Source: Enterococcus asini ATCC 700915
GTDB lineage: Bacteria > Bacillota > Bacilli > Lactobacillales > Enterococcaceae
Reading direction: 5' to 3'
Assembly: GCF_000407365.1 (NCBI RefSeq)
Contig: NZ_ASVU01000001.1
Coordinates: forward strand, 124,001-188,000
DNA: 64,000 nt
The notes beneath the pieces are model-generated. The model ran no database searches and was not told the DNA's origin. It saw only the letters and a program-made list of their open reading frames with translations. Position 1 is the stretch's first letter. Each line of letters begins with the position of its first letter. The translations under genes and the position numbers were made by a program. Positions 25,400 to 34,344 of this stretch are shown here, piece by piece.

Positions 25400-27589
25400 T
25401 TAGAGCCGTTTGCGATTCAAGCTCAAGGAATTTAGCAAGACACTCACTGAGCTAAAGGCCATGGCTCCCCCAGCGACAATTGGATTTAAAAAGCCTAAAG
25501 CCGCAAAAGGAATGCCAATGGTGTTGTACACAAAGGCCCAGAAAAGGTTTTGCTTGATCTTACGTATCGTTGCTTGAGAGAGGCGAATCATCTTGTCCAC
25601 ATAGGTCAAATCACTGTGAATCAAGGTCACATCAGCGGTTTCCATGGCGATATCCGTGCCACTGCCCATGGCAATCCCGATATCGGCTAAAGCCAAGGCC
25701 GGAGCATCATTGATCCCGTCGCCGACCATGCCCACGATTTCCCCTTGTTCTTGCAAGTATTGGACTTTAGCGGATTTATCCTCTGGCAAGACTTCTGCAA
25801 AAACTTGATCTGCCGGGATTCCGACGATTTTGGCAATGTATTGCGCCGCTTTTTGATTGTCCCCGGTGAGCATGTAGACTTTGATGCCTTTTTCCTGCAA
25901 ACCTTTAACCGCTTCTTGGGACGTTTCTTTAATCGTATCCGCTACGGCGATTGCTCCTAGGACTTGGCTTTCATCGGCTAAAATCATCAGCGTTTTACCT
26001 GCTTCACTCCAAGCCGTCAAACTTGCTTCATAGTCAGCCAAGTGAGCCAAGTCCGCCACATAGTTTTTCGTGCCGAGTCGATAGGTCACGCCATTGATTT
26101 TCCCGGTAATACCATATCCAGGAAGCGTAGAGAAATCGGTGACAGGCAATTGTCGGGCGCCTTTTTCTTGGCCGTATTGCAAAATGGCTTGAGCCAATGG
26201 ATGTTCCGATTGATTCTCCAAGCTGACAATCACATCTAACAAGTCATCTTTTTGCAACAAAATATCGGTCACTTGGGGTTTTCCGGCGGTAATCGTACCG
26301 GTCTTATCCAAAATCACACTGGAAATCCGAGAAGCCGTCTCTAGCGCTTGGCCCCCTTTGATTAAGATCCCATTTTTTGCACCTAGTCCCGTGCCCACCA
26401 TAATAGCAGTCGGGGTAGCTAAGCCCAGCGCACAAGGACAAGCGATTACCAGCACCGCCACACTGTGAATCACGGCTTGCTGCCAGTCGCCAGTCACAAA
26501 GCCAGTGACAACTAAGGTCAACGCTGCTGCAATCAAAACTGCCGGTACAAAAATCCCGGAAATCTTGTCGGCGATTTGTTGAATCGGCGCTTTTGATCCT
26601 TGGGCATCTTCTACCATGCGAATAATCCGGGCAAGCACCGTGTCACTGCCGACTTTTAATGCTCGCAGTTGAACTAGTCCCGTGGTATTAACCGTACCAC
26701 CGAAAACCGTATCCCCCACGGCTTTTTCTTGAGGTAGACTTTCTCCGGTGAGCATACTTTCGTCGACGGAGGTCAGCCCCACCAAGAGCTCACCGTCCAC
26801 GGGAATCTGTTCGCCCGGACGAACGATTACGGTCATCCCTGGGGTGACTTCTTCTAAGGGCAACTCGACTTCTGCCCCACTCGTGGTCAACACCCGCGCC
26901 GTTTTGGCTTGTAAGTTCATCAATTGTTTAATGGCATTGGACGTCTTGGTCTTCGCCATGGTTTCCAAATATTTTCCTAGTAAAATCAGCGTGATAATCA
27001 TACCGCTGGACTCAAAATACAATTCATGAGGTTTATCGGCCAAAAAGCCGTTGTACAAGCTCAATACGTAAGCTGCGGTCGTCCCCATGGCAACGAGGAC
27101 GTCCATGTTCGGCGCTTTGGTCTTAATTGCATGATAAGCACCGGTGTAGAAGCGTTTGCCAATGACAAATTGAATCGGTGTCACCAAGATTAATTGTACT
27201 AGCGGCAAGTGGAAGAATGCTACCACAGGATTATGCACCCCAGCCATCATCAAGAGCATGGAAATCATCAAAGGCGCGACTAAAATGGCGCTGATAATTA
27301 CATCTCGCTTCATTTTTTGTACTCGTTCGGCTTTTTCTTTGGCAACTTGTTGCCGATGGGCTTCATCGTCTAAAATCGCACCATAGCCGATATTCTCCAC
27401 ACTTTTGATCAGCGCTTGCGGTGTGGTGTCTTCAAAAGAAACCGTAGCCTTTTCCGTGGCCAGATTCACGTTGGCACTTTTGACCCCCGGCTGAGCATTA
27501 AGCTCTTTTTCCACTCGGGCGGAACAATTGGCACAGGTCATCCCCGTAATGACAAAACTTTGGGTTTGGGAACTCGTCATCTCACTCAT
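25400..27589 (-). CDS. copA: Copper-exporting P1B-1 ATPase CopA
   Basis: A 729-residue Cu(I) exporter. It has one N-terminal HMA domain with GMTCANC (C19, C22), TGES actuator motif, membrane metal site CPC ([13 protein letters not shown], near residue 385), phosphorylation motif [11 protein letters not shown] motif in SEHPLAQAI and hinge [13 protein letters not shown]. It starts directly after the copZ stop codon (zero gap), with AGGTGA as ribosome site, so copZ and copA are coupled. It is controlled by CopY through the promoter upstream of copY. Confidence 0.97.
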   Translation of the reverse strand: MSEMTSSQTQSFVITGMTCANCSARVEKELNAQPGVKSANVNLATEKATVSFEDTTPQALIKSVENIGYGAILDDEAHRQQVAKEKAERVQKMKRDVIISAILVAPLMISMLLMMAGVHNPVVAFFHLPLVQLILVTPIQFVIGKRFYTGAYHAIKTKAPNMDVLVAMGTTAAYVLSLYNGFLADKPHELYFESSGMIITLILLGKYLETMAKTKTSNAIKQLMNLQAKTARVLTTSGAEVELPLEEVTPGMTVIVRPGEQIPVDGELLVGLTSVDESMLTGESLPQEKAVGDTVFGGTVNTTGLVQLRALKVGSDTVLARIIRMVEDAQGSKAPIQQIADKISGIFVPAVLIAAALTLVVTGFVTGDWQQAVIHSVAVLVIACPCALGLATPTAIMVGTGLGAKNGILIKGGQALETASRISSVILDKTGTITAGKPQVTDILLQKDDLLDVIVSLENQSEHPLAQAILQYGQEKGARQLPVTDFSTLPGYGITGKINGVTYRLGTKNYVADLAHLADYEASLTAWSEAGKTLMILADESQVLGAIAVADTIKETSQEAVKGLQEKGIKVYMLTGDNQKAAQYIAKIVGIPADQVFAEVLPEDKSAKVQYLQEQGEIVGMVGDGINDAPALALADIGIAMGSGTDIAMETADVTLIHSDLTYVDKMIRLSQATIRKIKQNLFWAFVYNTIGIPFAALGFLNPIVAGGAMAFSSVSVLLNSLSLNRKRL

Positions 27590-27799
27590 TTACATCACCT
27601 GAGTAGGATAGCCTGTCTCGGTGACTTTTGCAGCAATCGCAGCAGCATCCACTTGCCCCTCGTCAAATTTCACGACCCCATTGCCTTTTTTTAAATTGAT
27701 TTTCACTTTTTGAATCCCGGGCAATTCCTTGATTCCCACTTCGACTTTTGCCACACAGTGATTACAGCTCATACCTTCGATTGAAAATGTTTGTTTCAT
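27590..27799 (-). CDS. copZ: Copper chaperone CopZ
   Basis: A 69-residue HMA-domain protein with GMSCNHC (C12, C15), the Cu(I) site. It shuttles Cu(I) to CopY and CopA. I chose the ATG at 27799 because GGAGG lies 8 nt upstream and the domain begins MKQTFSIEGMSCNHC; a longer frame from 27859 would add 20 residues that overlap copY and fit no domain. Second gene of copY-copZ-copA. Confidence 0.93.
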   Translation of the reverse strand: MKQTFSIEGMSCNHCVAKVEVGIKELPGIQKVKINLKKGNGVVKFDEGQVDAAAIAAKVTETGYPTQVM

Positions 27800-27828
27800 G
27801 CTAGTTTCCTCCATTAATTCAGTTTGAT

Positions 27829-28299
27829 TTATTTGGTTGTTTTTTGATGTTCGCTGCATTCACATTGGCCGGGAATACAGTTACAAGCAATTTTTGCTAC
27901 CGGAACTTTCGCAGCTAAAGCCTCTTTGATCAGCTCCAAGTCAGCTTGAGTTAAGGTGGACTCTGCTATTAAATCAGCAATCGTGGCCCCCATTTTTTTT
28001 GCGCAGACATGGGAAAAAAGATTTTCCGTGGCACTTTGAATGGTTTCTTCTTCACTGACCGCAGGAAAATAACGAAACTTCTTTCCCGCTGTTTCCGTGG
28101 TAACCGCAGCTTTCTTTACTAAGCGCCCCAAAAGTGTCTTCACTGTGGCTAGCTTCCAGTCCATGCGCTCCCCTAAAAGACTGGTAATCTCTTGGGCATC
28201 GGCAGACCCTAGCGTCCACAAGACGCGCATGACTTCCCATTCGGAATCACTGATCTTGATTTGCGGGCTGACAGTTTGTTGGGTACGAGTGGCTTCCAT
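27829..28299 (-). CDS. copY: Copper-responsive repressor CopY
   Basis: A 156-residue BlaI/MecI/CopY-family repressor with an N-terminal winged helix ([16 protein letters not shown]...[16 protein letters not shown]) and the C-terminal metal site [10 protein letters not shown], the CxCx4CxC hook. The hook holds Zn when bound to DNA and takes Cu(I) from CopZ for release. The ATG at 28299 is 7 nt after AGGAGG; the ATG at 28305 is too close to the ribosome site. It represses its own operon through two cop boxes immediately upstream. Confidence 0.95.
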   Translation of the reverse strand: MEATRTQQTVSPQIKISDSEWEVMRVLWTLGSADAQEITSLLGERMDWKLATVKTLLGRLVKKAAVTTETAGKKFRYFPAVSEEETIQSATENLFSHVCAKKMGATIADLIAESTLTQADLELIKEALAAKVPVAKIACNCIPGQCECSEHQKTTK

Positions 28300-28320
28300 G
28301 CTCATTCCTCCTTTTTCGTT

Positions 28321-28376
28321 TACATTCGTAATCGTTACTACACCGATAGTTTACATTCGTAATCAATAAGTGTCAA
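28321..28376 (-). promoter_or_regulatory. cop operon promoter with two CopY boxes
   Basis: On the minus strand TTGACA (28371-28376), 17-bp spacer, TAAACT (28348-28353). Two copies of TACATTCGTA lie at 28352-28361 (overlapping the -10) and 28321-28330 (downstream). They match the cop box TACAnnTGTA at all but one position. Confidence 0.9.
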
Positions 28377-28377
28377 G

Positions 28378-28411
28378 AAAAAAAGACAGAACTTCTAAAA
28401 AAAGTTCTGCC
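28378..28411 (-). terminator. Terminator after galM
   Basis: GACAGAACTT (28385-28394) pairs with AAGTTCTGCC (28402-28411), followed on the minus strand by seven Ts. Confidence 0.85.
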
Positions 28412-28430
28412 TTTGTAAAAATGCCCTCGT

Positions 28431-29420
28431 TTATTTGTATGTTAATTTGAACTGACTTTCCGCAAAGTATGGTTTATCCGGCGTTAGCGTGATGGACCCA
28501 AACTGAGGATAGCTTTCCGTTCCGGGGATTTTTTGTGGCTCGATTGCTACAGAACCATGAAGTGTCATTGCTCCCCCGTTCATTTCATAGCCTACTTCGC
28601 TTTCTCCTGTGGTATAAATCACCACAGCAGGTTCGGTGGTGGTCAATGTCAGTGCGACTTTGCCATCCGGTGCAGTTAATACTAAGGCTTGCTCTTGGTC
28701 TTTATCCAAAACAAATGGATCGTCTAGCATCGTATCCCCGATTGTCTTTTCTGTGAAGAAATCGAATTTCGTGCCGGATACTGGTAAGAGTTCCCCCGTG
28801 GTCGTCACATCGTCTCGGGTTTCGGCAACTTTGGAGGCATGAACTTCCAAGCGGTGTTCATCAATCGGATTGCTTGGTGAGCCTGTTAAGTTGTAGTAGC
28901 CGTGATTGGTAGGATTGAACAATGTAGCTTGATCCGTCGTTGCGGTAAAGCCAAACTTGTACTCATCCTCATCCGTCAACGTATAAATCGCTTCAACTTT
29001 CAGGTTTCCTGGGAACCCATAGTCCCCGTCTTTGCGTTCTAAAGTAAAGACGACGCCCGCCGCCCCCTCTTTTTCAAAAGGAGTGCCCGTCCAAGTTTCC
29101 AAGTCAAAACCGTGAAGTCCTCCATGAAGCGTGTTGCCTTTTTGATTAGCCTCTGTTTGATAAACTTTGCCTTCTAGTTCAAATTGCGCTTTTGCAATCC
29201 GACCAGCCACCGGACCGATACTCGCATTAAAGTATTTTCCTTTGTGCCCTTCAATCGTATCAAAGCCCACCAAGACATTTCGCGGACCTTCTGCTAGTGG
29301 TAAAACTAATTCTAAGGCCCGGGCGCCGAAAGGACTCAATAAAAGTGTTACCCCATTTTTATTGGTCACTTCAAAATAATCGCCGTAGCGTTCGTTATGC
29401 AGTTGTTTGACAGTTGCCAT
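28431..29420 (-). CDS. galM: Aldose 1-epimerase (galactose mutarotase family)
   Basis: A 329-residue beta-sandwich protein interconverting alpha and beta anomers of hexoses. Family landmarks are NVLVGFD, GRIAKAQFELEGKVY, LHGGLHGFDLETW (catalytic His region) and FNPTNHGYYNLTGS (second His). I chose the ATG at 29420, 7 nt after AGGGTGG; a GTG at 29429 is less likely. There are no Leloir pathway genes next to it, so it is a stand-alone gene with its own terminator. Confidence 0.9.
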   Translation of the reverse strand: MATVKQLHNERYGDYFEVTNKNGVTLLLSPFGARALELVLPLAEGPRNVLVGFDTIEGHKGKYFNASIGPVAGRIAKAQFELEGKVYQTEANQKGNTLHGGLHGFDLETWTGTPFEKEGAAGVVFTLERKDGDYGFPGNLKVEAIYTLTDEDEYKFGFTATTDQATLFNPTNHGYYNLTGSPSNPIDEHRLEVHASKVAETRDDVTTTGELLPVSGTKFDFFTEKTIGDTMLDDPFVLDKDQEQALVLTAPDGKVALTLTTTEPAVVIYTTGESEVGYEMNGGAMTLHGSVAIEPQKIPGTESYPQFGSITLTPDKPYFAESQFKLTYK

Positions 29421-29537
29421 TGATTCCACCCTTTACAATTTTGTATGTGTTTTCATTCAAGAATAGTATACGTTTTGTCCTTAGCTACGTCAAAGTATTT
29501 TCATTTCTCCCTTAGCAAGATGTCCCCTTTGAAGGCA

Positions 29538-29566
29538 CAAAAAAACGAGAGCACATTGCTCTCGTT
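29538..29566 (-). terminator. Terminator after the tRNA pair
   Basis: AACGAGAGCA (29544-29553) pairs with TGCTCTCGTT (29557-29566). On the minus strand it ends in a T-run. Confidence 0.9.
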
Positions 29567-29571
29567 AGAAA

Positions 29572-29643
29572 CTGGGGTAGCTGGATTCGAACCAACGCAT
29601 GAGGGAGTCAAAGTCCCTTGCCTTACCGCTTGGCTATACCCCA
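29572..29643 (-). tRNA. tRNA-Gln (anticodon TTG)
   Basis: A 72-nt cloverleaf with acceptor TGGGGTA/TACCCCA, anticodon loop CTTTGAC (anticodon TTG) and T-loop GGTTCGAATCC. CCA is not encoded. It lies 8 bp downstream of tRNA-Tyr and is probably processed from the same transcript. Confidence 0.95.
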
Positions 29644-29651
29644 ATAAAAAA

Positions 29652-29735
29652 TGGTGGAGGAGAGTGGATTCGAACCACTGAACCCGAAGGAACGGATTTA
29701 CAGTCCGTCGCGTTTAGCCTCTTCGCTACTCCTCC
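29652..29735 (-). tRNA. tRNA-Tyr (anticodon GTA)
   Basis: An 84-nt type II tRNA with acceptor GGAGGAG/CTCCTCC, anticodon loop CTGTAAA (anticodon GTA), a long variable arm (CCTTCGGG) as in bacterial tRNA-Tyr, and encoded CCA. Confidence 0.96.
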
Positions 29736-29772
29736 AGCTTGGCCGAACGTTATCTCTCGACCCGACTTCATT

Positions 29773-29801
29773 ATCATACAAAAAAACGTTTTTGATTGCA
29801 A
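29773..29801 (-). promoter_or_regulatory. Promoter of the tRNA-Tyr/tRNA-Gln unit
   Basis: On the minus strand TTGCAA (29796-29801), 17-bp spacer, TATGAT (29773-29778), about 38 bp before tRNA-Tyr. Confidence 0.8.
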
Positions 29802-29860
29802 GTGGAAATTTCAATTTTTTTTACAAAAATCGAAATTCCCTAAAAAAAACGCTCGCAACC

Positions 29861-30094
29861 TTAATCGTGAAGATTGTGTTGTAGCAAAATTGCTTCGATG
29901 GCCAAGTCCACTGACTTGTAAGAACCTAGATCTTCGTCCCCTAAAAAGGCTTCGTGTTCCTTCGCGCCTAAGGTCATGACTTCTCCAACCAATTTTTTTC
30001 CAATGGACAATTGATTGATTACGTAGTTCGTTCCTTTAATCGTCCGGTTCGTTTCTTCGATGCGAACTTCAATGTCTTTATTTTTCTTGGACAC
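29861..30094 (-). CDS. DUF2969 family small protein
   Basis: A 77-residue, charged, soluble protein starting MSKKNKDIEV and ending AILLQHNLHD, which I recognise as the DUF2969 type found in lactobacilli and enterococci. Function unknown. It lies upstream of the tRNA pair but is separated from it by the tRNA promoter. The ribosome site TAGGAGGTG is close to the ATG. No membrane segment or cysteine is present. Confidence 0.7.
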   Translation of the reverse strand: MSKKNKDIEVRIEETNRTIKGTNYVINQLSIGKKLVGEVMTLGAKEHEAFLGDEDLGSYKSVDLAIEAILLQHNLHD

Positions 30095-30224
30095 AGTTGT
30101 GCACCTCCTAGGATGTATTCTGATTCAAGCAAGTTCTTCCTTAAAAGCGAGCTTGATTCTGCCTAATTAGCTTACCACAGGCCAACAAAAAAAGCACGAG
30201 GAAGTCTATGAGACGGTAAAAAAT

Positions 30225-30254
30225 AGCAAAAAAAGAAGAGCCGCAGCCCTTCTT
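30225..30254 (-). terminator. Terminator after the CBS-ACT gene
   Basis: AAGAAGAGC (30233-30241) pairs with GCCCTTCTT (30246-30254) with one G-T pair, followed on the minus strand by a T-run. Confidence 0.75.
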
Positions 30255-30262
30255 CTGGATTC

Positions 30263-30910
30263 TTATTTGGGATTGGTCAAAACCACATCTGTCACGAGAT
30301 AGCCCCCGGCTGTTAAGACCTGGCGAATTTTCTCCGTGTTTCGTGATTCCACTTGAATTTCCACATTAGTAACCAACTCCATGCGATTGACCACGATGGT
30401 TAAAATGCTTAACTCCGCATCGGCTAACAAGCGACAAATTTCAGCTAAGATTCCTTGATGGTCCTCTGCTATTTGCACGCCGACTCGAGTTCCTCCATTG
30501 TTGTAGCCGGTGATTTTCAAAAAGGCATCAAAGATATCATTATTGGTAATAATCCCTACCAAATGCCCGGCTTCCATCACTGGTAGGACCCCTACATTAT
30601 TTTGGCGCATCTTGTAAATCGCATCTTCTAATAAAGCATCTGCCTCAATGGTCAGGACCTTTTTTTCCATGACATCGGCGACCGTGGTCTTGTTTAACAG
30701 GTAATTCATCTCGTAAACACTTAGACTAGTGGCTTTGGATGGCATAGCTGCGCCGATGATACCCTCTGTGATCAAGCCCACTAGCTTGCCATGATTCACC
30801 ACAGGTAGACGGTGAATATCGTTTTGCTTCATTAAATCCACCGCATCAAAAATCGGTGTTTCCGGTTTGACCACGATTAAATTTTTCCGCATAAAATCCC
30901 GTACACTCAT
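30263..30910 (-). CDS. CBS-pair plus ACT domain protein (AcuB-like)
   Basis: A 215-residue soluble protein. Two CBS motifs span residues 1-55 (MKQNDIHRLPVVNHGKLVGL) and 75-135 (MRQNNVGVLPVMEAGHLVGI). The C-terminal part (about 140-212, VGVQIAEDHQGILAEICRLL) looks like an ACT domain that could sense an amino acid. It lies 3 bp downstream of livF and shares its operon. The same arrangement is known to me from streptococcal liv operons. I infer a role in sensing adenine nucleotides or branched-chain amino acids; unproven. Confidence 0.85.
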   Translation of the reverse strand: MSVRDFMRKNLIVVKPETPIFDAVDLMKQNDIHRLPVVNHGKLVGLITEGIIGAAMPSKATSLSVYEMNYLLNKTTVADVMEKKVLTIEADALLEDAIYKMRQNNVGVLPVMEAGHLVGIITNNDIFDAFLKITGYNNGGTRVGVQIAEDHQGILAEICRLLADAELSILTIVVNRMELVTNVEIQVESRNTEKIRQVLTAGGYLVTDVVLTNPK

Positions 30911-30913
30911 ACT

Positions 30914-31615
30914 TTACCCTCCTAAATAGGCTTTTTTGACTTCTTCGGAATCCAAGAGTTCTGCTCCAGTACCGGAAAGAACGATTTTCCCGGTTTCCAA
31001 AACATAGCCCCGATGCGCCACCGACAGCGCCATTTTTGCATTTTGCTCAATTAGCAAAACCGTAGTTCCTTGAGCATTGATTTCTTGAATAATGGAAAAA
31101 ATCTCTTTAATAAAAATCGGTGCTAAGCCCATGGAAGGCTCGTCTAGTAGCAAGAGTTTTGGTTTGGACATCAGCGCTCGCCCCATGGCCAGCATCTGTT
31201 GTTCCCCACCGGAAAGCGTCGCAGCATCTTGATTGCGCCGTTCTTTTAGCACAGGAAATTTTTCAAAGACCTGCTCGTAATCTGCCTTCAGCCCCTCATC
31301 TTTTCGCAAATAGGCCCCCATCTCTAAGTTTTCCATAACGGATAGTCCAGAGAAAACGTGACGGCCTTCTGGCACTTGAGATAGTCCAGCAGCCACGATT
31401 TTTTGTGGAGGAGTCTTAGTAACATCTTGATCTTCAAAGAGAATCTGACCGCTTTTCGGTCGAATCAAGCCGGAGATAGTCCGCAAAATGGTGGTCTTCC
31501 CCGCACCGTTCGCCCCAATCAACGTAACGATTTCTCCCGGTTTTACATCAAAACTAACCCCGTGAACCGCTTGAATCATGCCATAGGAGACGGCTAAATT
31601 ATTGATTTTTAACAT
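30914..31615 (-). CDS. livF: Branched-chain amino acid ABC transporter ATPase LivF
   Basis: A 233-residue ATPase with Walker A GANGAGKTTILRTISG near residue 35, signature LSGGEQQMLAMGRAL and Walker B LLLLDEPSMGLAP, of the short LivF type. It abuts livG (1-bp overlap of coordinates). With LivG it energises uptake of Leu, Ile and Val through LivHM. Confidence 0.95.
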   Translation of the reverse strand: MLKINNLAVSYGMIQAVHGVSFDVKPGEIVTLIGANGAGKTTILRTISGLIRPKSGQILFEDQDVTKTPPQKIVAAGLSQVPEGRHVFSGLSVMENLEMGAYLRKDEGLKADYEQVFEKFPVLKERRNQDAATLSGGEQQMLAMGRALMSKPKLLLLDEPSMGLAPIFIKEIFSIIQEINAQGTTVLLIEQNAKMALSVAHRGYVLETGKIVLSGTGAELLDSEEVKKAYLGG

Positions 31616-32391
31616 TATAACTCTCCTCCTAAGTAAGCTTCGATTACCCGGGGATTATTTTTAATCTCTGCCGGTGTGCCATGAGCGATGAGTTGCCCGT
31701 ATTCCAACACGTAAATGCGCTGGCAAACGTCCATAACCAAGCTCATATCATGTTCAATCAAAAGAATCGTCAACTGAAAATCCTTTTGAATTTTGCGAAT
31801 CAAGGCCGTTAATTCCGCCGTTTCTTGCGGGTTCATCCCCGCCGCTGGTTCATCCAAGAAAAGCAGTTGTGGCTCGGTGGCCAAGGCCCGGACGATTTCC
31901 AAGCGTCGTTGTTCCCCATAAGGTAAGTTTTTCGCCAAAGTCTCTTGTTTTTTTTCCAAGCCAAAAATCTGCAAGAGTTCTGTGGCTTTTTCTCGCAGCT
32001 CTGCTTCCGCCCGATAGAACTTCGGCAAGCGCAGCACACTGGTGAAAAAGCCCTCTTGATGTTTGGCGTTCATGGCGATTAGGACATTGTCCATTACAGT
32101 TAGTTCTTTAAAGAGGCGAATATTTTGAAAGGTCCGGCTCAGACCGACTTTCGCTACTTTATATGGTTTCATGCCGTTTAAAGTTATAGGATTGCCCTGC
32201 TTGTATAAGACAACCTCCCCTTGGCTAGGTTCATAGACTCCCGTTAGCAGATTGAACAAAGTGGTTTTCCCCGCACCATTGGGACCGATTAAGCCCACCA
32301 GTTCATTGGTTTCTAATTCCAAACTCACATGGGAAACCGCCGCCAGTCCACCAAAATTTTTAGTCAATTGATTAACGGTCAATAGTGGCAT
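31615..32391 (-). CDS. livG: Branched-chain amino acid ABC transporter ATPase LivG
   Basis: A 258-residue ATPase with Walker A GPNGAGKTTLFNLLTGVY, signature LPYGEQRRLEIVRAL (the LivG-type variant of LSGGQ) and Walker B LLFLDEPAAGMNP. The extended C-terminus PAEIKNNPRVIEAYLG is typical of LivG. It overlaps the end of livM by 20 bp. Confidence 0.95.
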   Translation of the reverse strand: MPLLTVNQLTKNFGGLAAVSHVSLELETNELVGLIGPNGAGKTTLFNLLTGVYEPSQGEVVLYKQGNPITLNGMKPYKVAKVGLSRTFQNIRLFKELTVMDNVLIAMNAKHQEGFFTSVLRLPKFYRAEAELREKATELLQIFGLEKKQETLAKNLPYGEQRRLEIVRALATEPQLLFLDEPAAGMNPQETAELTALIRKIQKDFQLTILLIEHDMSLVMDVCQRIYVLEYGQLIAHGTPAEIKNNPRVIEAYLGGEL

Positions 32392-33349
32392 CCGAACCAG
32401 CTCCTTTCCCAGTAATTTTCGTTAAGATATTTTTTACAGAAAACTCCCAAGTACCTAGCAGCCCACTTGGTTTGAAGATCATGATGATGATCAAAGCCAA
32501 AGCGTAGATAATCATGCGCAGGCTTCCAGTGTCTTGCAAGAAAGTGTTCATGACGCCTAAGACAATCGCTGAAATCACTGCTCCCGTCGTAGAACCCATA
32601 CCTCCAAAGACCACAATGATCAAAATGTCCACGGATTTCATAAAGCCATAATCCCCAGGAAAGACCGACTGCTTATAGCCGGCAAAAAGGGTCCCCGCCA
32701 CACTGGCAGTCATAGCACCTACCACAAAAGCCATAACTTTGTACTTCGTCGTATTGACCCCCATGGACTCTGCGGCAATCTCGTCTTCTCGTACAGCCAA
32801 GACGCCCCGGCCAGGACCACTGTGTATAAAGTTCACCACGATTAAAATCGTCAACACCGCAAAGGCAAAGACCATCTCCCACGTAGTGAACTGGGGAATA
32901 CCGAAAATCCCCGCTGGTCCATTGGTAATGCCGTCTAAATTGACGATCAAAATTCGGATGATTTCCGCCACCCCTAATGTGGCAATGGCCAAGTAATCCC
33001 CCTTAAGACGCAAGGTCGGAATCCCTACGCCTAATGCCAGGATACCGGACAACAAGGCACCGACTAACATGCCTAAGAAAAATCCCCCGTAAGTCGGATT
33101 CTGCATGGCAAAAATCGCTCCGGTATACGCCCCGATTGCCATAAACCCGGCGTGACCCAATGAAAACTGACCGGAATAACCGATGATTAAATTCAGCCCC
33201 ACCGCTAAAATCACGTTGATGCCGATGTTCACTAGGGCGTTGTCGATAAACAAATCCACGATTCCCACATTGTACAAGACCAATAGGATGCCATAGCTCA
33301 CCAAGATGAAGGCGAGCCAGATGAGATTGTATTTTGCTACTTTTTTCAT
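32372..33349 (-). CDS. livM: Branched-chain amino acid ABC permease LivM
   Basis: A 325-residue integral membrane protein with eight or more helices and the family motif GYSGQFSLGHAGFMAIGAYTG. I prefer the ATG at 33349, preceded by AGGTGA, over a GTG at 33358. It starts 9 bp after the livH stop. Confidence 0.93.
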   Translation of the reverse strand: MKKVAKYNLIWLAFILVSYGILLVLYNVGIVDLFIDNALVNIGINVILAVGLNLIIGYSGQFSLGHAGFMAIGAYTGAIFAMQNPTYGGFFLGMLVGALLSGILALGVGIPTLRLKGDYLAIATLGVAEIIRILIVNLDGITNGPAGIFGIPQFTTWEMVFAFAVLTILIVVNFIHSGPGRGVLAVREDEIAAESMGVNTTKYKVMAFVVGAMTASVAGTLFAGYKQSVFPGDYGFMKSVDILIIVVFGGMGSTTGAVISAIVLGVMNTFLQDTGSLRMIIYALALIIIMIFKPSGLLGTWEFSVKNILTKITGKGAGSDATIDR

Positions 33350-33358
33350 AAGGATCAC

Positions 33359-34240
33359 CTACACTTTCTCTTTGACGTTTTTGCCTAAGATTCCCGCTGG
33401 TCGCACCAAAAGGATAATGATCAAAACCAGATATACCAAGGCATCCTTAAAGTCGGAATAGCCTAAAGCTGTGGCAATGGTCTCGATTAATCCGATAACG
33501 AAGCCCCCTAGTGCTGCCCCTGGGATAATCCCGATGCCCCCGAGAACCGCCGCTACGAAGGATTTCAAACCTGGCGCCACCCCCATCATCGGATCGATGG
33601 AGTTGTAATACAAGCCGATTAACATCCCCCCTGCTGCTGCTAGCGCGGAGCCTAGTGCAAAGGTGAAGGAAATCGTCCGGTTAACATTGATCCCCATGAG
33701 CTGAGCAGCGTCACTATCCACGGAGACAGCGCGCATAGCTTTCCCCATCTTGGTCTTTTGAATGACCAATTGCAAAAGCACCATTAAGGCCAAAGACACA
33801 AACAGGATAATCAATTGAATATTGCTCACTTGTAAAAAGCCTAAGTCGATATTTTTCCGGGCAATCACTTGAGGGAAAGGCCGGGCATCGGATTTAAAGA
33901 AATAGGTCATGATGTTTTGCAAAAGGTAGCTTACCCCAATCGCCGTGATCAAAGCGGAAATCCGCGTTGCTTTGCGCAAAGGACGATATGCTAAAAACTC
34001 AATCAGCATGCCCAAGCCGGCACAGATCACCATAGCAATCAACATCGCCGGGAAAAAGCCGATATTTTCATTGTAGTTTAAAATAAAGTAGCCGATAAAA
34101 CTGGCAATCATGTAGACTTCGCCATGGGCAAAATTAATCAATTTGATAATGCCATACACCATGGTGTAGCCCAGTGCCAATAATGCGTAAATCGAACCTA
34201 AAAATAGGCCGTTCACCAATTGTTGAATGATCATTTCCAT
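33359..34240 (-). CDS. livH: Branched-chain amino acid ABC permease LivH
   Basis: A 293-residue membrane protein with about eight helices. It has the LivH start IQQLVNGLFLGSIYALLALG, the INFAHGEVYM motif and the C-terminal GIGIIPGAALGGFVIGLIE cytoplasmic-loop motif. It ends in TAG. The ribosome site AGGAAG lies about 8 nt from the ATG. It pairs with LivM to form the pore. Confidence 0.95.
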   Translation of the reverse strand: MEMIIQQLVNGLFLGSIYALLALGYTMVYGIIKLINFAHGEVYMIASFIGYFILNYNENIGFFPAMLIAMVICAGLGMLIEFLAYRPLRKATRISALITAIGVSYLLQNIMTYFFKSDARPFPQVIARKNIDLGFLQVSNIQLIILFVSLALMVLLQLVIQKTKMGKAMRAVSVDSDAAQLMGINVNRTISFTFALGSALAAAGGMLIGLYYNSIDPMMGVAPGLKSFVAAVLGGIGIIPGAALGGFVIGLIETIATALGYSDFKDALVYLVLIIILLVRPAGILGKNVKEKV

Positions 34241-34295
34241 GAATTCACTTCCTATCCGGGATAGTTACTTCCTCCTATAAAAGGAGTGAGTAAAA

Positions 34296-34315
34296 GGCGG
34301 AAAAGGAGGACCGCC
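34296..34315 (-). terminator. Weak intra-operon terminator between livK and livH
   Basis: GGCGG (34296-34300) pairs with CCGCC (34311-34315), followed on the minus strand by only four Ts. Its position suggests it lowers permease expression relative to the binding protein. Confidence 0.45.
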
Positions 34316-34344
34316 CTAAGACGATCCACCTTCACCTGTGTTAT

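Noticed and set aside
27800-27859. Longer N-terminus for CopZ
   Set aside because: The extra 20 residues overlap copY and lack a ribosome site, while ATG 27799 has GGAGG at good distance and begins the HMA domain.
29445-29979. Plus-strand frames across the tRNA region
   Set aside because: They are translations of tRNA-Gln, tRNA-Tyr and their terminator read in the wrong sense.
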